A stretch of DNA of 64,000 bases from CAIVAT01 sp049317265 (GTDB lineage: Bacteria; Bacteroidota; Bacteroidia; Bacteroidales; FEN-979), in NCBI GenBank assembly GCA_049317265.1, contig JBMOIP010000012.1:1-64000 (forward strand), given 5' to 3'. Position 1 is the stretch's first letter; each line of letters begins with the position of its first letter. The notes beneath the pieces were generated by a model, which ran no database searches, had not been told where the DNA came from, and saw nothing but the letters and a program-made list of their open reading frames with translations. The translations under genes and the position numbers were made by a program. Below, in pieces: positions 1 to 8,392 of this stretch.

Positions 1-107
1 ATGATTTCAGTTCAGGCGGCGGTGGATTCGGCGGTGGAGGTGGAGGTGGATTTGGCGGTTTTGGAGGTGGAAGCTTTGGAGGCGGAGGAGCCGGTGGGAG
101 CTGGTAG
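1..107 (+). CDS. C-terminal end of a TPM-domain (YgcG-type) protein, truncated by window start
   Basis: Only the last 34 codons are in the window, read in the frame beginning at base 3 and ending with TAG at 105-107. They encode almost nothing but glycine with spaced Phe/Ser and end in GGSW. A Gly/Phe/Ser-rich tail ending this way is typical of bacterial TPM-domain (TPM_phosphatase, YgcG-like) membrane proteins, which have an N-terminal TPM domain, a transmembrane helix and this tail. The domain itself lies upstream of the window, so the assignment rests on the tail alone. The following small gene overlaps its end, which suggests co-transcription. The first frame through the same bases gives a V/E/A-rich peptide that is only a shadow of the glycine codons. 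Confidence 0.55.
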   Translation, partial: DFSSGGGGFGGGGGGGFGGFGGGSFGGGGAGGSW

Positions 108-318
108 GAAAATAAAAGGAATCCGGGATTTCTACTATGAAGGTTTTCGCAGCATGGAAGTTGGGAAAAGACTCTGGGTCATCATCCTTGTTAAACTTTT
201 CATCCTGTTCTTTGTCCTCCGTCTGTTCTTTTTCCCTGATTTTCTGAAGTCAAAATTCAGATCCTTCCATGAACGAAGTGATTATGTGGGCAAAGAACTG
301 ATCGAGAGACAACATTAA
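94..318 (+). CDS. DUF4492 family small membrane protein
   Basis: A protein of about 74 residues. It has the DUF4492 pattern: an aromatic start (IRDFYYEGFRSM), then GKRLW, one hydrophobic helix (VIILVKLFILFFVLRLFFF) and a short charged tail. The family is short, restricted largely to Bacteroidota and related groups, and has no known function. A single membrane helix is predicted by eye. The same frame is open back to base 1, but those upstream codons are the glycine repeats of the preceding gene out of frame. The GTG at 94, preceded by GGAGGAG, is the most sensible start; the ATG at 154 would remove conserved residues. It overlaps the preceding gene by 14 bases. A hairpin terminator follows immediately. 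Confidence 0.7.
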   Translation: MGAGRKIKGIRDFYYEGFRSMEVGKRLWVIILVKLFILFFVLRLFFFPDFLKSKFRSFHERSDYVGKELIERQH

Positions 319-319
319 A

Positions 320-348
320 AAAGCCGGTACTTAACAAATACCGGCTTT
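320..348. terminator. Bidirectional hairpin terminator
   Basis: The perfect 10-bp inverted repeat AAAGCCGGTA / TACCGGCTTT (320-329 and 339-348) with a 9-base loop begins two bases after the DUF4492 stop codon (316-318). A-rich and T-rich flanks on both sides allow it to work for the plus-strand gene and for the converging ompH transcript ending at 368. Confidence 0.8.
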
Positions 349-367
349 AATATTCTTAGCATACCAT

Positions 368-892
368 TTACTGAATACTCAGCTTTTTCTTCACCAGGGC
401 CATTACATCATCTGCTTCATCCTTATAGATGACAACATCTTCGATGGCGTTTAAAATATAGGTGAATTTGTTCTCCTTTGCCACTTCCTTGATGGCAATT
501 TTTGCCTTGTCGATATAAGGGGCAACAAGTTCCTGCTGCTTTGCCTGGAGATCCTGGCTGGCTTTCTGCTGAAAGGCATCAATACGACCCTGAAGATCAG
601 ACAATTCCTTCTCCTTGGTCTGTTTGATGAGGTCAGACATACTTGCTGCCTGTGACTGATAATCCTGGTACTTGTTTTCAAACTCTGCCTTCATGGCATC
701 CATTTGATCTGTCAATGTTTTCTGATAGGATTGAAGTTTAATCTTCACCGAATCAATTCCCGGCATTGCTGCCAGCAGCGTATTGAAATCAATATATCCA
801 ATCTTCACAGAGTTCTGGGCCTGTGATGCGAATGAACAACCAATTATTAATGCAACAATGGCAAAGATCTTAGCTAATTTTTTCATTTTCAA
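368..892 (-). CDS. OmpH/Skp-family periplasmic chaperone (first copy from the left)
   Basis: A protein of 174 residues with a signal peptide ending near ASQAQ, followed by VKIGYIDFNTLLAAMPG, the conserved N-terminal strand of OmpH/Skp proteins. A long charged coiled-coil helix pair rich in K, Q and E occupies residues ~45-125, and a C-terminal strand (FTYILNAIEDVVIYKDEADDV) closes the trimerisation body. Skp proteins hold unfolded outer-membrane barrels in the periplasm and pass them to BamA, whose gene lies upstream in the same direction. It is the distal gene of the bamA-ompH-ompH group. A TACTTTTG element 34 bases before its start suggests it also has its own promoter. It is a tandem paralogue of the next gene. 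Confidence 0.9.
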   Translation of the reverse strand: MKMKKLAKIFAIVALIIGCSFASQAQNSVKIGYIDFNTLLAAMPGIDSVKIKLQSYQKTLTDQMDAMKAEFENKYQDYQSQAASMSDLIKQTKEKELSDLQGRIDAFQQKASQDLQAKQQELVAPYIDKAKIAIKEVAKENKFTYILNAIEDVVIYKDEADDVMALVKKKLSIQ

Positions 893-925
893 TAATTAAA
901 TGGTTAATACTAATTTTTGGTGATG

Positions 926-933
926 CAAAAGTA
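926..933 (-). promoter_or_regulatory. Candidate promoter -7 element for the distal ompH
   Basis: Read on the minus strand this is TACTTTTG, matching the Bacteroidota -7 consensus TAnnTTTG, 34 bases upstream of the ompH start at 892. No clear -33 TTG was seen at the usual distance. Confidence 0.45.
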
Positions 934-943
934 AACATTTTTT

Positions 944-1585
944 TTATTTTTTCGGTTCCCTTGAATCAGTTCCTTCAACAGGGGCCTCTTTTGCAGCTCC
1001 CTGCTTTGCTCCCGGTGAGGAGGATGAGGGGGAAGATCCACCAGACTTGCTACCCTTCGATTTCCTGTTGTTCATGTTTGCCCCGAGGTTGTCGAGCACG
1101 TCATCGCTGATGTCATATTTGGGATTGGCATACATCATGGTAAGGCTGCCGCCTTTGTCAAATACCACGGCATAGTTATTATTGGCAGAGAGTTCCTGGA
1201 TTGCATTATAGATCTTCTCCTGGATGGGCTTAACAAGTTCCTGGCGCTTTTTAAACAAATCTCCATCCTTGCCAAAACGGTTACGCTGCAAGTTCTTAAC
1301 CTCCTTCTCCTTGTCTACAATCTCCTGCTCCTTCTTCTTCTTCATATCATCAGGCAACAGCACAGCCTGGGTCTGGTAATCCTTGTACATCTTATCCACC
1401 TCGGCAAACTTGGCTTCTATCTCTTTCTGCCACTGGGCTGAAATATCATCCAGCTGCGACTGCGCTTCTGCAAACTCCGGGATGTTGTCAAGGATATACT
1501 GGGTATCCACGTAGGCAAATTTCTGTGCCTGTACGATCATTGCGGTAAACACCAAAAATGCGAAAATGAGTGTTGCCTTTTTCAT
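944..1585 (-). CDS. OmpH/Skp-family periplasmic chaperone with Ser/Gly-rich tail
   Basis: A protein of 213 residues. The signal peptide ends at TAMIVQAQ and is followed by KFAYVDTQYILDNIPEF, the OmpH family opening. A coiled-coil of roughly 90 residues follows, then the closing strand NNNYAVVFDKGGSLTMMYANP. After the family domain (about residue 175) comes a low-complexity extension of S, G, P and A ending REPKK, absent from the neighbouring paralogue. It presumably acts as a periplasmic chaperone for outer-membrane proteins. It lies directly downstream of bamA with an 85-base gap that contains a short tandem repeat. What the tail does is unknown. Confidence 0.9.
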   Translation of the reverse strand: MKKATLIFAFLVFTAMIVQAQKFAYVDTQYILDNIPEFAEAQSQLDDISAQWQKEIEAKFAEVDKMYKDYQTQAVLLPDDMKKKKEQEIVDKEKEVKNLQRNRFGKDGDLFKKRQELVKPIQEKIYNAIQELSANNNYAVVFDKGGSLTMMYANPKYDISDDVLDNLGANMNNRKSKGSKSGGSSPSSSSPGAKQGAAKEAPVEGTDSREPKK

Positions 1586-1618
1586 ATGTGATATTTTAAT
1601 TTATGCTATATATTGTTT

Positions 1619-1658
1619 GTAACAGGGTAACACAGTAACAGGGTGACAGGGTAACAGG
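1619..1658. repeat. Five tandem 8-bp repeats between bamA and ompH
   Basis: The plus strand shows GTAACAGG, GTAACACA, GTAACAGG, GTGACAGG and GTAACAGG in direct succession (40 bases). Three units are identical and two differ by one or two bases. It lies between the bamA stop (1671) and the start of the downstream ompH (1585). Confidence 0.85.
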
Positions 1659-1670
1659 GCAGCATGCTGG

Positions 1671-4292
1671 TTAGTCGATTGATGAGTTAATGGAGAAGTG
1701 AAACTGGCCGCCATTGGCACCGGGAACTCCCGGAACAGCATCAAGCCCGTAACCCCAGTCGAGTCCGAGAAGCCCGAACATGGGCAGGAAGACCCTAACT
1801 CCGACACCCACTGAACGATAAACATTGAACGGATTGAAACTGCTCCATTTCAGCCAGTCATTACCGGCTTCCACAAAGCCAAGTCCAAAAATTGTGGCAC
1901 TCGGGTTGAGCGAAATCGGGTATCTCAACTCAAGGGTGTAACGGGTATAAACCGTTCCGCCGATGGTGGTCGGATAACCCGGAGTAAGTGAATTGTTGGC
2001 ATACCCGCGCATCCCGATCAGCTCGCGGCCGTCCATGTTATTGGTGCCCGATAAACCGTCGCCACCCAGGTAGAAACGCTCAAATGGGGTGACCCCAAGA
2101 TCCTGGTTATAGGCTCCAAGGAATCCAATCCTCACCCTTGGGGTCATCACCAGTTTTTCAATAAGGTCGATGTACCAGGCAGCTTTGAACTTGATCTTGT
2201 AATACTCCACCCATTTGTACCTTACGGCAGGGGTCATCGACTGATAGTCGACATTTCCCCGGAATAATGAGTATGGCGGCGTCACATCGAGTCCCAAAGT
2301 GATCTCAGAGCCGTTTCGGGCAAATATTGGGGCGTCCACCGAGTTGCGCGACAGTGCGATACCGTAACTTAACGCATTATAGACCCCGTTGCCACCTCCG
2401 AAGGTAAAGATCGAAGCGTAATTATAGGTATTGTACCTGTTGTAGTTAACACTCTGGTAAAGTGAGAAATAATCATCGGGCCAACGAAGCTGTGTTCCAA
2501 GTCCTACAGAAACTCCGTCAATTTTAAAGTAGGCATAACTCACATCATTTGCTGCCAGTCCGTTCGTATATTTCGAGTGGTAATACGACAAACTAAGGGC
2601 CAGTGGCTTACGGCCGCCCAGCCATGGTTCGGTAAAAGAGAAGCTATAGCTGTAATATCCTTTGCCGTAGGTCTGGAACCTCAGGCTCAGTTTTTGTCCG
2701 TCACCGGCCGGAATGGGTTTCCACGATTTCAGGTTGGTGATGTTTCTCAGGGAGAAGTTATTAAAGGAGAGACCGAGTGTTCCTACAATCCTGCCATATC
2801 CCCATCCGCCTGAGAGTTCAATCTGGTCGGCTGAGGTCTCCGTAACCTCGTACCCTATGTCCACTGTTCCGTCTTCAGGATTTGGAACGACATTCGGCGT
2901 CAATTTCTCGGCATCGAAATATTTTAACTGGGCCAACTGCCTTTGTGACCTGATCAGCCGGTCGCGGCTGAAAAGTTGTCCCGGGCGGGTTTGCACTTCA
3001 CGAAGGGCAACATGGTCGTTCGTTTTGGTGTTCCCCTTAATGGTAACTTTATTGACGGTGGCCTGTTTCCCCTCATGCATGCGTATTTCCAGATCAATGG
3101 AGTCGCTCTGAACCTTTGTCTCCACTGGCACAACATCAAAAAACAGGTAACCGTCATCCATATAGAGCGACCTGATGTCGGCGCCGCTTGGGTTATAGGT
3201 CAGCGCCTCTTCCAGCGCGGCCTGGTCATATACATCTCCCTTACCAATCTTCAGGATACGATCAAGGAATTTTGAGGTGTACTTGGTATTTCCAACCCAT
3301 GTTATACTGCGGATGTAGTATTTCGGACCCTCTTCGATCCACAGGTCGATATTTATGGTATTATCTGTGTTTTTGGAGATGGAATCACGGAGGATACGGG
3401 CATCACGATACCCCATGGAATTGTACTTCCCAATGAGCAGCAATTTGTCGGCCTGGTAATCCTCATCAATAAATTTGGATGATTTAAAAATCCTTAACCT
3501 GATATTATCCGAGGCCTGCTGTCCGAGCACATTGCCAATTTCGACAAAATCGAGGGTAACCGCCTCTTTGGCCGTATTGTAAACCACCTTGTCCATGTCG
3601 TTCATCGGGTTGAAGAGGCTCTTCTCTTTGGTCTTCTTAAAGGATGACTTTATCATATCAGCCCCGATGCGGCTGTTTCCATGGATGTTAATGGAGTAAA
3701 CCTTTACTTTCTCATTTTTATCAATGTTGATGTACATTGTCACCTCATTGGAAGCGGAGCTGTCCTTTTTAAGCTGGATATCGACTTCTGTATTCAGAAA
3801 CCCCTTGTCGTTGTAGAATTTCCGGATAATGTTAGACGTTTTGATCTTAAGGTTATCCGTTACATAATCACCTTTTACAAGACGGATTTTCTGCCTGATA
3901 TCATCTGCATCAGACTTTTTAATTCCGTTGAACTGAAATTTGGATAATCTTGGACGCTCGGTAAGATGAAAATTTAAAAACACCTGGTCGTCTACAACTT
4001 TTGAAACAGAAACCTGGATATTCTCAAAAAGTCCCTGTTCCCATAGTTTCCTGACCGATTGTGATATTTTATCACCGGGCACTTTAACCTTATCCCCAAC
4101 CGTTAATCCGGAAAGCATGATCAGGACATTTCCATCAAGATATTTCACGCCACTCACCGTAATTCCGCCAATATAAAATTCTTTGGGGCTGGTATAATCG
4201 GTAATCTGACCATCACCGAGACTTAACTGGGCAGAAACGGGTAGTATAAAAAGGAGCAGGAATAATATGATCAGTATGTTGCGAAGTCTCAT
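1671..4292 (-). CDS. bamA: Outer-membrane protein assembly factor BamA
   Basis: An Omp85-family protein of 873 residues. A signal peptide ends at LPVSAQ. Successive POTRA domains span roughly residues 30-430 (for example FYIGGITVSGVKYLDGNVL and VYSINIHGNSRIGADMI). A 16-strand barrel follows from about residue 490, with typical lines such as ELSGGWGYGRIVGTLGLSFNNFS, GMRGYAN and a C-terminal strand FHFSINSSID. The length matches Bacteroidota BamA. It folds and inserts outer-membrane barrels, working with the OmpH chaperones encoded next. Its start codon lies only 6 bases after the uppS stop, so the two are almost certainly translated from one message. Confidence 0.96.
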   Translation of the reverse strand: MRLRNILIILFLLLFILPVSAQLSLGDGQITDYTSPKEFYIGGITVSGVKYLDGNVLIMLSGLTVGDKVKVPGDKISQSVRKLWEQGLFENIQVSVSKVVDDQVFLNFHLTERPRLSKFQFNGIKKSDADDIRQKIRLVKGDYVTDNLKIKTSNIIRKFYNDKGFLNTEVDIQLKKDSSASNEVTMYINIDKNEKVKVYSINIHGNSRIGADMIKSSFKKTKEKSLFNPMNDMDKVVYNTAKEAVTLDFVEIGNVLGQQASDNIRLRIFKSSKFIDEDYQADKLLLIGKYNSMGYRDARILRDSISKNTDNTINIDLWIEEGPKYYIRSITWVGNTKYTSKFLDRILKIGKGDVYDQAALEEALTYNPSGADIRSLYMDDGYLFFDVVPVETKVQSDSIDLEIRMHEGKQATVNKVTIKGNTKTNDHVALREVQTRPGQLFSRDRLIRSQRQLAQLKYFDAEKLTPNVVPNPEDGTVDIGYEVTETSADQIELSGGWGYGRIVGTLGLSFNNFSLRNITNLKSWKPIPAGDGQKLSLRFQTYGKGYYSYSFSFTEPWLGGRKPLALSLSYYHSKYTNGLAANDVSYAYFKIDGVSVGLGTQLRWPDDYFSLYQSVNYNRYNTYNYASIFTFGGGNGVYNALSYGIALSRNSVDAPIFARNGSEITLGLDVTPPYSLFRGNVDYQSMTPAVRYKWVEYYKIKFKAAWYIDLIEKLVMTPRVRIGFLGAYNQDLGVTPFERFYLGGDGLSGTNNMDGRELIGMRGYANNSLTPGYPTTIGGTVYTRYTLELRYPISLNPSATIFGLGFVEAGNDWLKWSSFNPFNVYRSVGVGVRVFLPMFGLLGLDWGYGLDAVPGVPGANGGQFHFSINSSID

Positions 4293-4298
4293 CCAGGT

Positions 4299-5066
4299 TT
4301 ATTTACGTAATTTTCCTTCAAATTCATTAATCTGTTCACTTGTAAGCCCAAATCTTCTCTCCCTTCCCTGGAAATCAAGAATGGCTTTATAAAAATCTTC
4401 TTTACCGAAATCAGGCCACAGGGTACTTGTAAAATAAAATTCAGCATAAGCGATCTGCCACAACAGGAAGTTACTGATGCGGTATTCACCACTGGTCCGG
4501 ATCAGCAATTCCGGATCAGGTATTGAAGATGTTGTTAAAAATGACGAAAAGGTTGAAATATCGATTTGTTCAGGAGTCAGTTCGCCCGCGAGTACCTTTC
4601 TTGCAATGGACCGTGCAACCTCTACAAGTTCCCAACGGGCGCTATAGCTCAATGCAAGAATGAGGGTAAGACCTGAGTTTTTTTCGGTTTCGCTGATCGA
4701 CTTCATCAGTTCCCTGTAGCTTTTTGCGGGGAGACTTTTCAAATCGCCGATTGCCTGAAGCCTGACATTGTTTTTCATCAGTGTCTTCATCTCCTTGTGA
4801 AGCGAATTAACCAGGATGCGCATCAGGGCATCAATCTCATATTTCGGGCGATTCCAGTTTTCCGTGGAAAATGCATACATAGTGAGATATTGCACACCAA
4901 GTTCAGCAGCGGCTTCCACAGTATTGCGCACCGCATCCACACCCTTTTCATGACCTATTGTCCGGATAAAACCACGTCTTTTAGCCCAACGACCGTTCCC
5001 ATCCATGATCACAGCAATGTGAACCGGCAACTTTTTCTTATCAATTTGATCTTTGATATCCATCAT
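4299..5066 (-). CDS. uppS: Isoprenyl transferase (undecaprenyl diphosphate synthase)
   Basis: A cis-prenyltransferase of 255 residues. It shows the first family motif HIAVIMDGNGRWAKRRGF, with the catalytic Asp at about residue 22, and the late motif PDPELLIRTSGEYRISNFLLWQ, which binds diphosphate. It adds isopentenyl units to farnesyl diphosphate to make the C55 carrier for peptidoglycan and O-antigen synthesis. The downstream extension LTSEQINEFEGKLRK is short and normal. The gene sits between the DUF6089 barrel gene (16-base gap) and bamA (6-base gap) in the conserved envelope cluster. Two ATGs stand side by side at the start; the choice changes one residue. Confidence 0.95.
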   Translation of the reverse strand: MMDIKDQIDKKKLPVHIAVIMDGNGRWAKRRGFIRTIGHEKGVDAVRNTVEAAAELGVQYLTMYAFSTENWNRPKYEIDALMRILVNSLHKEMKTLMKNNVRLQAIGDLKSLPAKSYRELMKSISETEKNSGLTLILALSYSARWELVEVARSIARKVLAGELTPEQIDISTFSSFLTTSSIPDPELLIRTSGEYRISNFLLWQIAYAEFYFTSTLWPDFGKEDFYKAILDFQGRERRFGLTSEQINEFEGKLRK

Positions 5067-5081
5067 ACTATAAATCGAAAA

Positions 5082-5930
5082 TCAATGGTGCAGATCCCGG
5101 CATTTTTTTGATGACAACAGATTGAATTTATAGGTAAACGCAATGTTCACAAAGGCAAACCAATCTTTATTTGAAGCATTTCCCCGTTGCATGCCCGGTT
5201 GATGATTCAAGGTCGGATCTGACGCCACAGCAGCCTCGTCATTTGATGAAAGCAAACGGCTATCAAGATAATATGTCGTGCTCACATCATCGAGATAGTC
5301 TGTAAAAGTCTTGTGCATTTCCCAGGAAACCTGTAAACCCACGCGTTTTGCAAGGCTCACCTTTAAACCCAGTCCAAACGGGATTGAAACCCCCATTGAA
5401 CCGTAAGGAGACCGTCCTTCATATCCGAGATTCTGCCCCTCTGTCCCTAATCCACGCAATGAAACGCCATTGTTTTCGGGGTTAAAGAAGAAGACAGAAA
5501 TGCCGCCGTAAATATACGGCGATATTACGTTCATTCGGCTGCCGGTAAAGTATGGCAGAAAATTAAATTCCACTACGGCTGCTATGTCAGTCAAATCACT
5601 TGTAAACGATAATCCGCGGTCGGGAAGAAACTCAGAGTCTGATGCACTTCCCTTGATTTTACCTCTAACGGCGCTGACTTTAACCGCCCAGCGCCAATCA
5701 AGATTAACCCTGGCCACTGCCCCATAGGAAAACTGGGTATTCAGAAAGTGCCCCCCGGGGTTCAGATCGCCCAGGTAGTAGCATCCGCCTCCTGTAAATC
5801 CAACCTCAAGATCCTGTGATTTAACCGATGAGAACATGGAGATGAAAAGTACGACCAAAAACAGGATTTTCCCGGCACCGCTTTGCATGCTTTTTTCGTG
5901 TTCTATGTGAATCTTCTTTTTCAACAACAT
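5082..5930 (-). CDS. DUF6089 family outer-membrane beta-barrel protein
   Basis: A protein of 282 residues with a signal peptide ending at SSVKSQ. The mature start DLEVGFTGGGCYYLGDLNPGG is the hallmark of this Bacteroidota family. The rest is alternating hydrophobic beta strands with aromatic girdle residues, ending FVNIAFTYKFNLL, as expected of a small outer-membrane barrel. Its function is not known; its steady position next to uppS and bamA suggests an envelope role. An in-frame ATG 14 codons in (MQSGAGKILFLVV) would give a cleaner signal peptide, so the true start may be at 5888. Confidence 0.8.
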   Translation of the reverse strand: MLLKKKIHIEHEKSMQSGAGKILFLVVLFISMFSSVKSQDLEVGFTGGGCYYLGDLNPGGHFLNTQFSYGAVARVNLDWRWAVKVSAVRGKIKGSASDSEFLPDRGLSFTSDLTDIAAVVEFNFLPYFTGSRMNVISPYIYGGISVFFFNPENNGVSLRGLGTEGQNLGYEGRSPYGSMGVSIPFGLGLKVSLAKRVGLQVSWEMHKTFTDYLDDVSTTYYLDSRLLSSNDEAAVASDPTLNHQPGMQRGNASNKDWFAFVNIAFTYKFNLLSSKKCRDLHH

Positions 5931-5990
5931 TTATTAACGGACAGATCTCATTTTTATTGGATGAACCGGCTCCATGACTGATCTTTTTTA

Positions 5991-6869
5991 CTAATTCCGG
6001 TTATCGAGTCCCCAGTTCAGTTTTTCACGTATCGTCTGGAAAAAATTTTTATCGGTCAACCTCATCAGGTTGATCTTGAACGAGGCTTTCCGAATGATCA
6101 GTTCAACCGAGTGATCCACTTTTTCGGTCCTTGAATCCAGGCTTACCAGGAATTCGGAGTTCTTTCCTTCAACACGTATCCTTATCTCGCTGTCGTCCCT
6201 GATAATGATCGGCCTGACAGTAAGGTTATGGCTGGCAATGGGCGTGATCAGCAAATTTTCGGAATCGGGTGTAATGATGGGGCCCGTGCAACTAAGTGAG
6301 TAGGCTGTTGAACCGGTTGGCGTGGCCACGATCAGCCCATCAGCCCAATAAGCATTGAGAAATTCACCATTGATCCATGTCTTGATTGTAAGGATCGACA
6401 TTACATCTGGTTTTGACACGGTGAGATCATTCAAGGCATGATTGGATGATCCGAACAACATTTCCGGTGCATCCAGCCGGAGCAGGGTTCTTTTTTCAAT
6501 TTTATAATTACCGTTCTGGATCTCATGGATTGCAGGGATGATCCTCTCTTTTGAAATGCTTGAAAGGAATCCCAGCCTCCCCAGGTTTATTCCGGCAACT
6601 GGAATCCCTGAATTACCAATCAGGCCAACTGCATCCAGGATGGTTCCGTCTCCACCGATTGAAAAAAGGAAATCGACCCTGTTTTCAAGTTCAACCTGCA
6701 TGGAATAGAGCAGAGGCTCCTTCTGAAAATTGATTCTGCTGCGTAAACTTGCATAAAAAGGCTGGTAAATGAAGATAACTCCGTTGAGATTGCCGAGGGC
6801 ATCTACCAATTCCTGGATGAATGGGAGTACTGCTTCTGTTACAGTTTTACCAAACAAGGCAATGTTCAT
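5991..6869 (-). CDS. nadK: NAD kinase
   Basis: A protein of 292 residues with the GGDG motif at residues 72-75 (FSIGGDGTILDAV), ALNDLTVSK (equivalent of the NE motif), and the second conserved block GLIVATPTGSTAYSLSCTGPI. It phosphorylates NAD to NADP with ATP or polyphosphate in the cytoplasm. The gene is transcribed toward the DUF6089, uppS and bamA genes. A candidate promoter element (TACCTTTG) lies 29 bases upstream, so transcription of the envelope group could start here as well as further upstream. Confidence 0.95.
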   Translation of the reverse strand: MNIALFGKTVTEAVLPFIQELVDALGNLNGVIFIYQPFYASLRSRINFQKEPLLYSMQVELENRVDFLFSIGGDGTILDAVGLIGNSGIPVAGINLGRLGFLSSISKERIIPAIHEIQNGNYKIEKRTLLRLDAPEMLFGSSNHALNDLTVSKPDVMSILTIKTWINGEFLNAYWADGLIVATPTGSTAYSLSCTGPIITPDSENLLITPIASHNLTVRPIIIRDDSEIRIRVEGKNSEFLVSLDSRTEKVDHSVELIIRKASFKINLMRLTDKNFFQTIREKLNWGLDNRN

Positions 6870-6898
6870 GGTGTTTCAGGCTTTTTTAAATCAGCGTG

Positions 6899-6906
6899 CA
6901 AAGGTA
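6899..6906 (-). promoter_or_regulatory. Candidate promoter -7 element for nadK
   Basis: Minus-strand TACCTTTG, a match to TAnnTTTG, 29 bases before the nadK ATG and inside the 69-base gap after the Omp85-like gene. No convincing -33 element was seen. Confidence 0.45.
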
Positions 6907-6938
6907 CAGCTATTTTTCTTTGAGGAGATGCAATCCGT

Positions 6939-8390
6939 TCATATTGCTGCGATAAAATGCAAATAGACCCCTGGTTGATTCAGCCGGTTCATGGAACCTT
7001 CCAGGCGGATCACAATATCATAGTAGGTCGTAAAATCAACACCAAGTCCGTAACCCATTAAAAAACTGTTTTCAAGTTTGTTACCGGAAGTAATTCTTCC
7101 ATGATCATTGGCGGGATACCGATAGACATAACCAAGGTCGATGAAAGCATTCAGGTAGAGTGCCAACGGAATTGTATTGAACTTGGTTGTATGGATAAAT
7201 CCCAGTTTTGTGACCTGCCGGGGTACCAGGGCAAATTTGAGGTTGTTTTTTAACAGGGCGAAATGCTGGCCATCGATCACATAATACTCATATCCCCGGA
7301 CATAATCACGACCATATCCGAAACCTTTCTGAAGATAATATGGTTGTGCTTTTTCAAAACTTAATTTGCCCGTAAATCCAGAAGCACAATACCATCGGCT
7401 CCCAATCTGGCGGTAAATCCGCAGGTTTGACTTCAGGTAACTATTGTGGGCAGTCATATAAGGCACGGCATGGTTAACTTCAGCATCGATGCAATAACCT
7501 GTCAACGGGTAATATTGCACATCGCGGTGATCAATTTTTAAAAGGTAAGTGAAGCTGGCAAATTGCTGAACATCCTCTTCTACCATTGAAAAACCGGGTG
7601 TAACACGTATCGCAGAGTCGAAATCATAATGCGACCAGGCAATCCGCAGTGTATGGATTGTAAAAAAATCAGGCCTGAGGATACACTCCCCGAAAGCATA
7701 AATCAGCTTTTTCAGGTAAGCTGAATCGTTCCGGACATACACTGGTTCGTTATTCAGGGTTGACACCGCCAGTTCGCGGTTCAGCATGACTGAAGCGCCA
7801 AATCCTATGCCTGCGGTCTGCCGTGCATTGACATAGGGAATTTTATAGGTAAATCCGAAATTCTGGTTGAAGCCGAAATGCGCCAGGATCTTCAGGGTTT
7901 CATTCCGCCCCCTGACGTTGAAAAAGGTCAGATCGACCCCATAGGTGAGTCTGTTGAAGTCGCGGGTCTCCCACCAGACATTGAAGTTACGGTCCGAAAT
8001 TTCAAGATAGGGAACAGGCCAGATATACCAGCGTTCGACCACCGCAACATACACATCAACAATAAGATGATCAACACTATAGGCGGTATCAATGGTTACA
8101 AAGTTGAAGAGTCGCGTGTTGAAAATATTCTGCCGGCTGCTGATAAGCCGTTCAGCAAACCGTGCACATGAAACTGTGTCATGTTCTTTAAAATCAAGTT
8201 CACGGGAGATGATTCCAGGTTTTGTAGCCAGGTTTCCGGTAATGGTGATGGAACGAATAATGACGGTTGAATCGGGGATTTGTGCAGATTGAGCCTGGCC
8301 TCGCGACCGGTTTGAATAAAAAACAATGAACAGGATGGTCAAACGGAAAAGCATGGAGAGGTTGCACCTGTGGGCACAGAAGCGGATCAT
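6939..8390 (-). CDS. Omp85-like outer-membrane protein with a single POTRA-type domain
   Basis: A protein of 483 residues. A signal peptide (LFRLTILFIVFY...RGQA) is followed by a POTRA-like module (STVIIRSITITGNLATKPGIISREL to YSVDHLIVDVYVAVVERW). A beta-barrel of the surface-antigen (D15) type fills the remainder, ending in MNRLNQPGVYLHFIAAI. It is far shorter than BamA, with one or at most two POTRA units, resembling short Omp85 relatives. The substrate is unknown; insertion or lipid-exchange roles are possible. It starts 2 bases after the CBS gene stop if the first ATG is used. The ATG 12 codons in (8354) gives a better signal peptide and may be the real start. Confidence 0.75.
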   Translation of the reverse strand: MIRFCAHRCNLSMLFRLTILFIVFYSNRSRGQAQSAQIPDSTVIIRSITITGNLATKPGIISRELDFKEHDTVSCARFAERLISSRQNIFNTRLFNFVTIDTAYSVDHLIVDVYVAVVERWYIWPVPYLEISDRNFNVWWETRDFNRLTYGVDLTFFNVRGRNETLKILAHFGFNQNFGFTYKIPYVNARQTAGIGFGASVMLNRELAVSTLNNEPVYVRNDSAYLKKLIYAFGECILRPDFFTIHTLRIAWSHYDFDSAIRVTPGFSMVEEDVQQFASFTYLLKIDHRDVQYYPLTGYCIDAEVNHAVPYMTAHNSYLKSNLRIYRQIGSRWYCASGFTGKLSFEKAQPYYLQKGFGYGRDYVRGYEYYVIDGQHFALLKNNLKFALVPRQVTKLGFIHTTKFNTIPLALYLNAFIDLGYVYRYPANDHGRITSGNKLENSFLMGYGLGVDFTTYYDIVIRLEGSMNRLNQPGVYLHFIAAI

Positions 8391-8392
8391 CC

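Noticed and set aside
1..93. Open frame from base 1 encoding a V/E/A-rich peptide ahead of the DUF4492 domain
   Set aside because: It is the out-of-frame reading of GGT/GGA glycine codons of the TPM-type tail; DUF4492 proteins do not carry such an extension.
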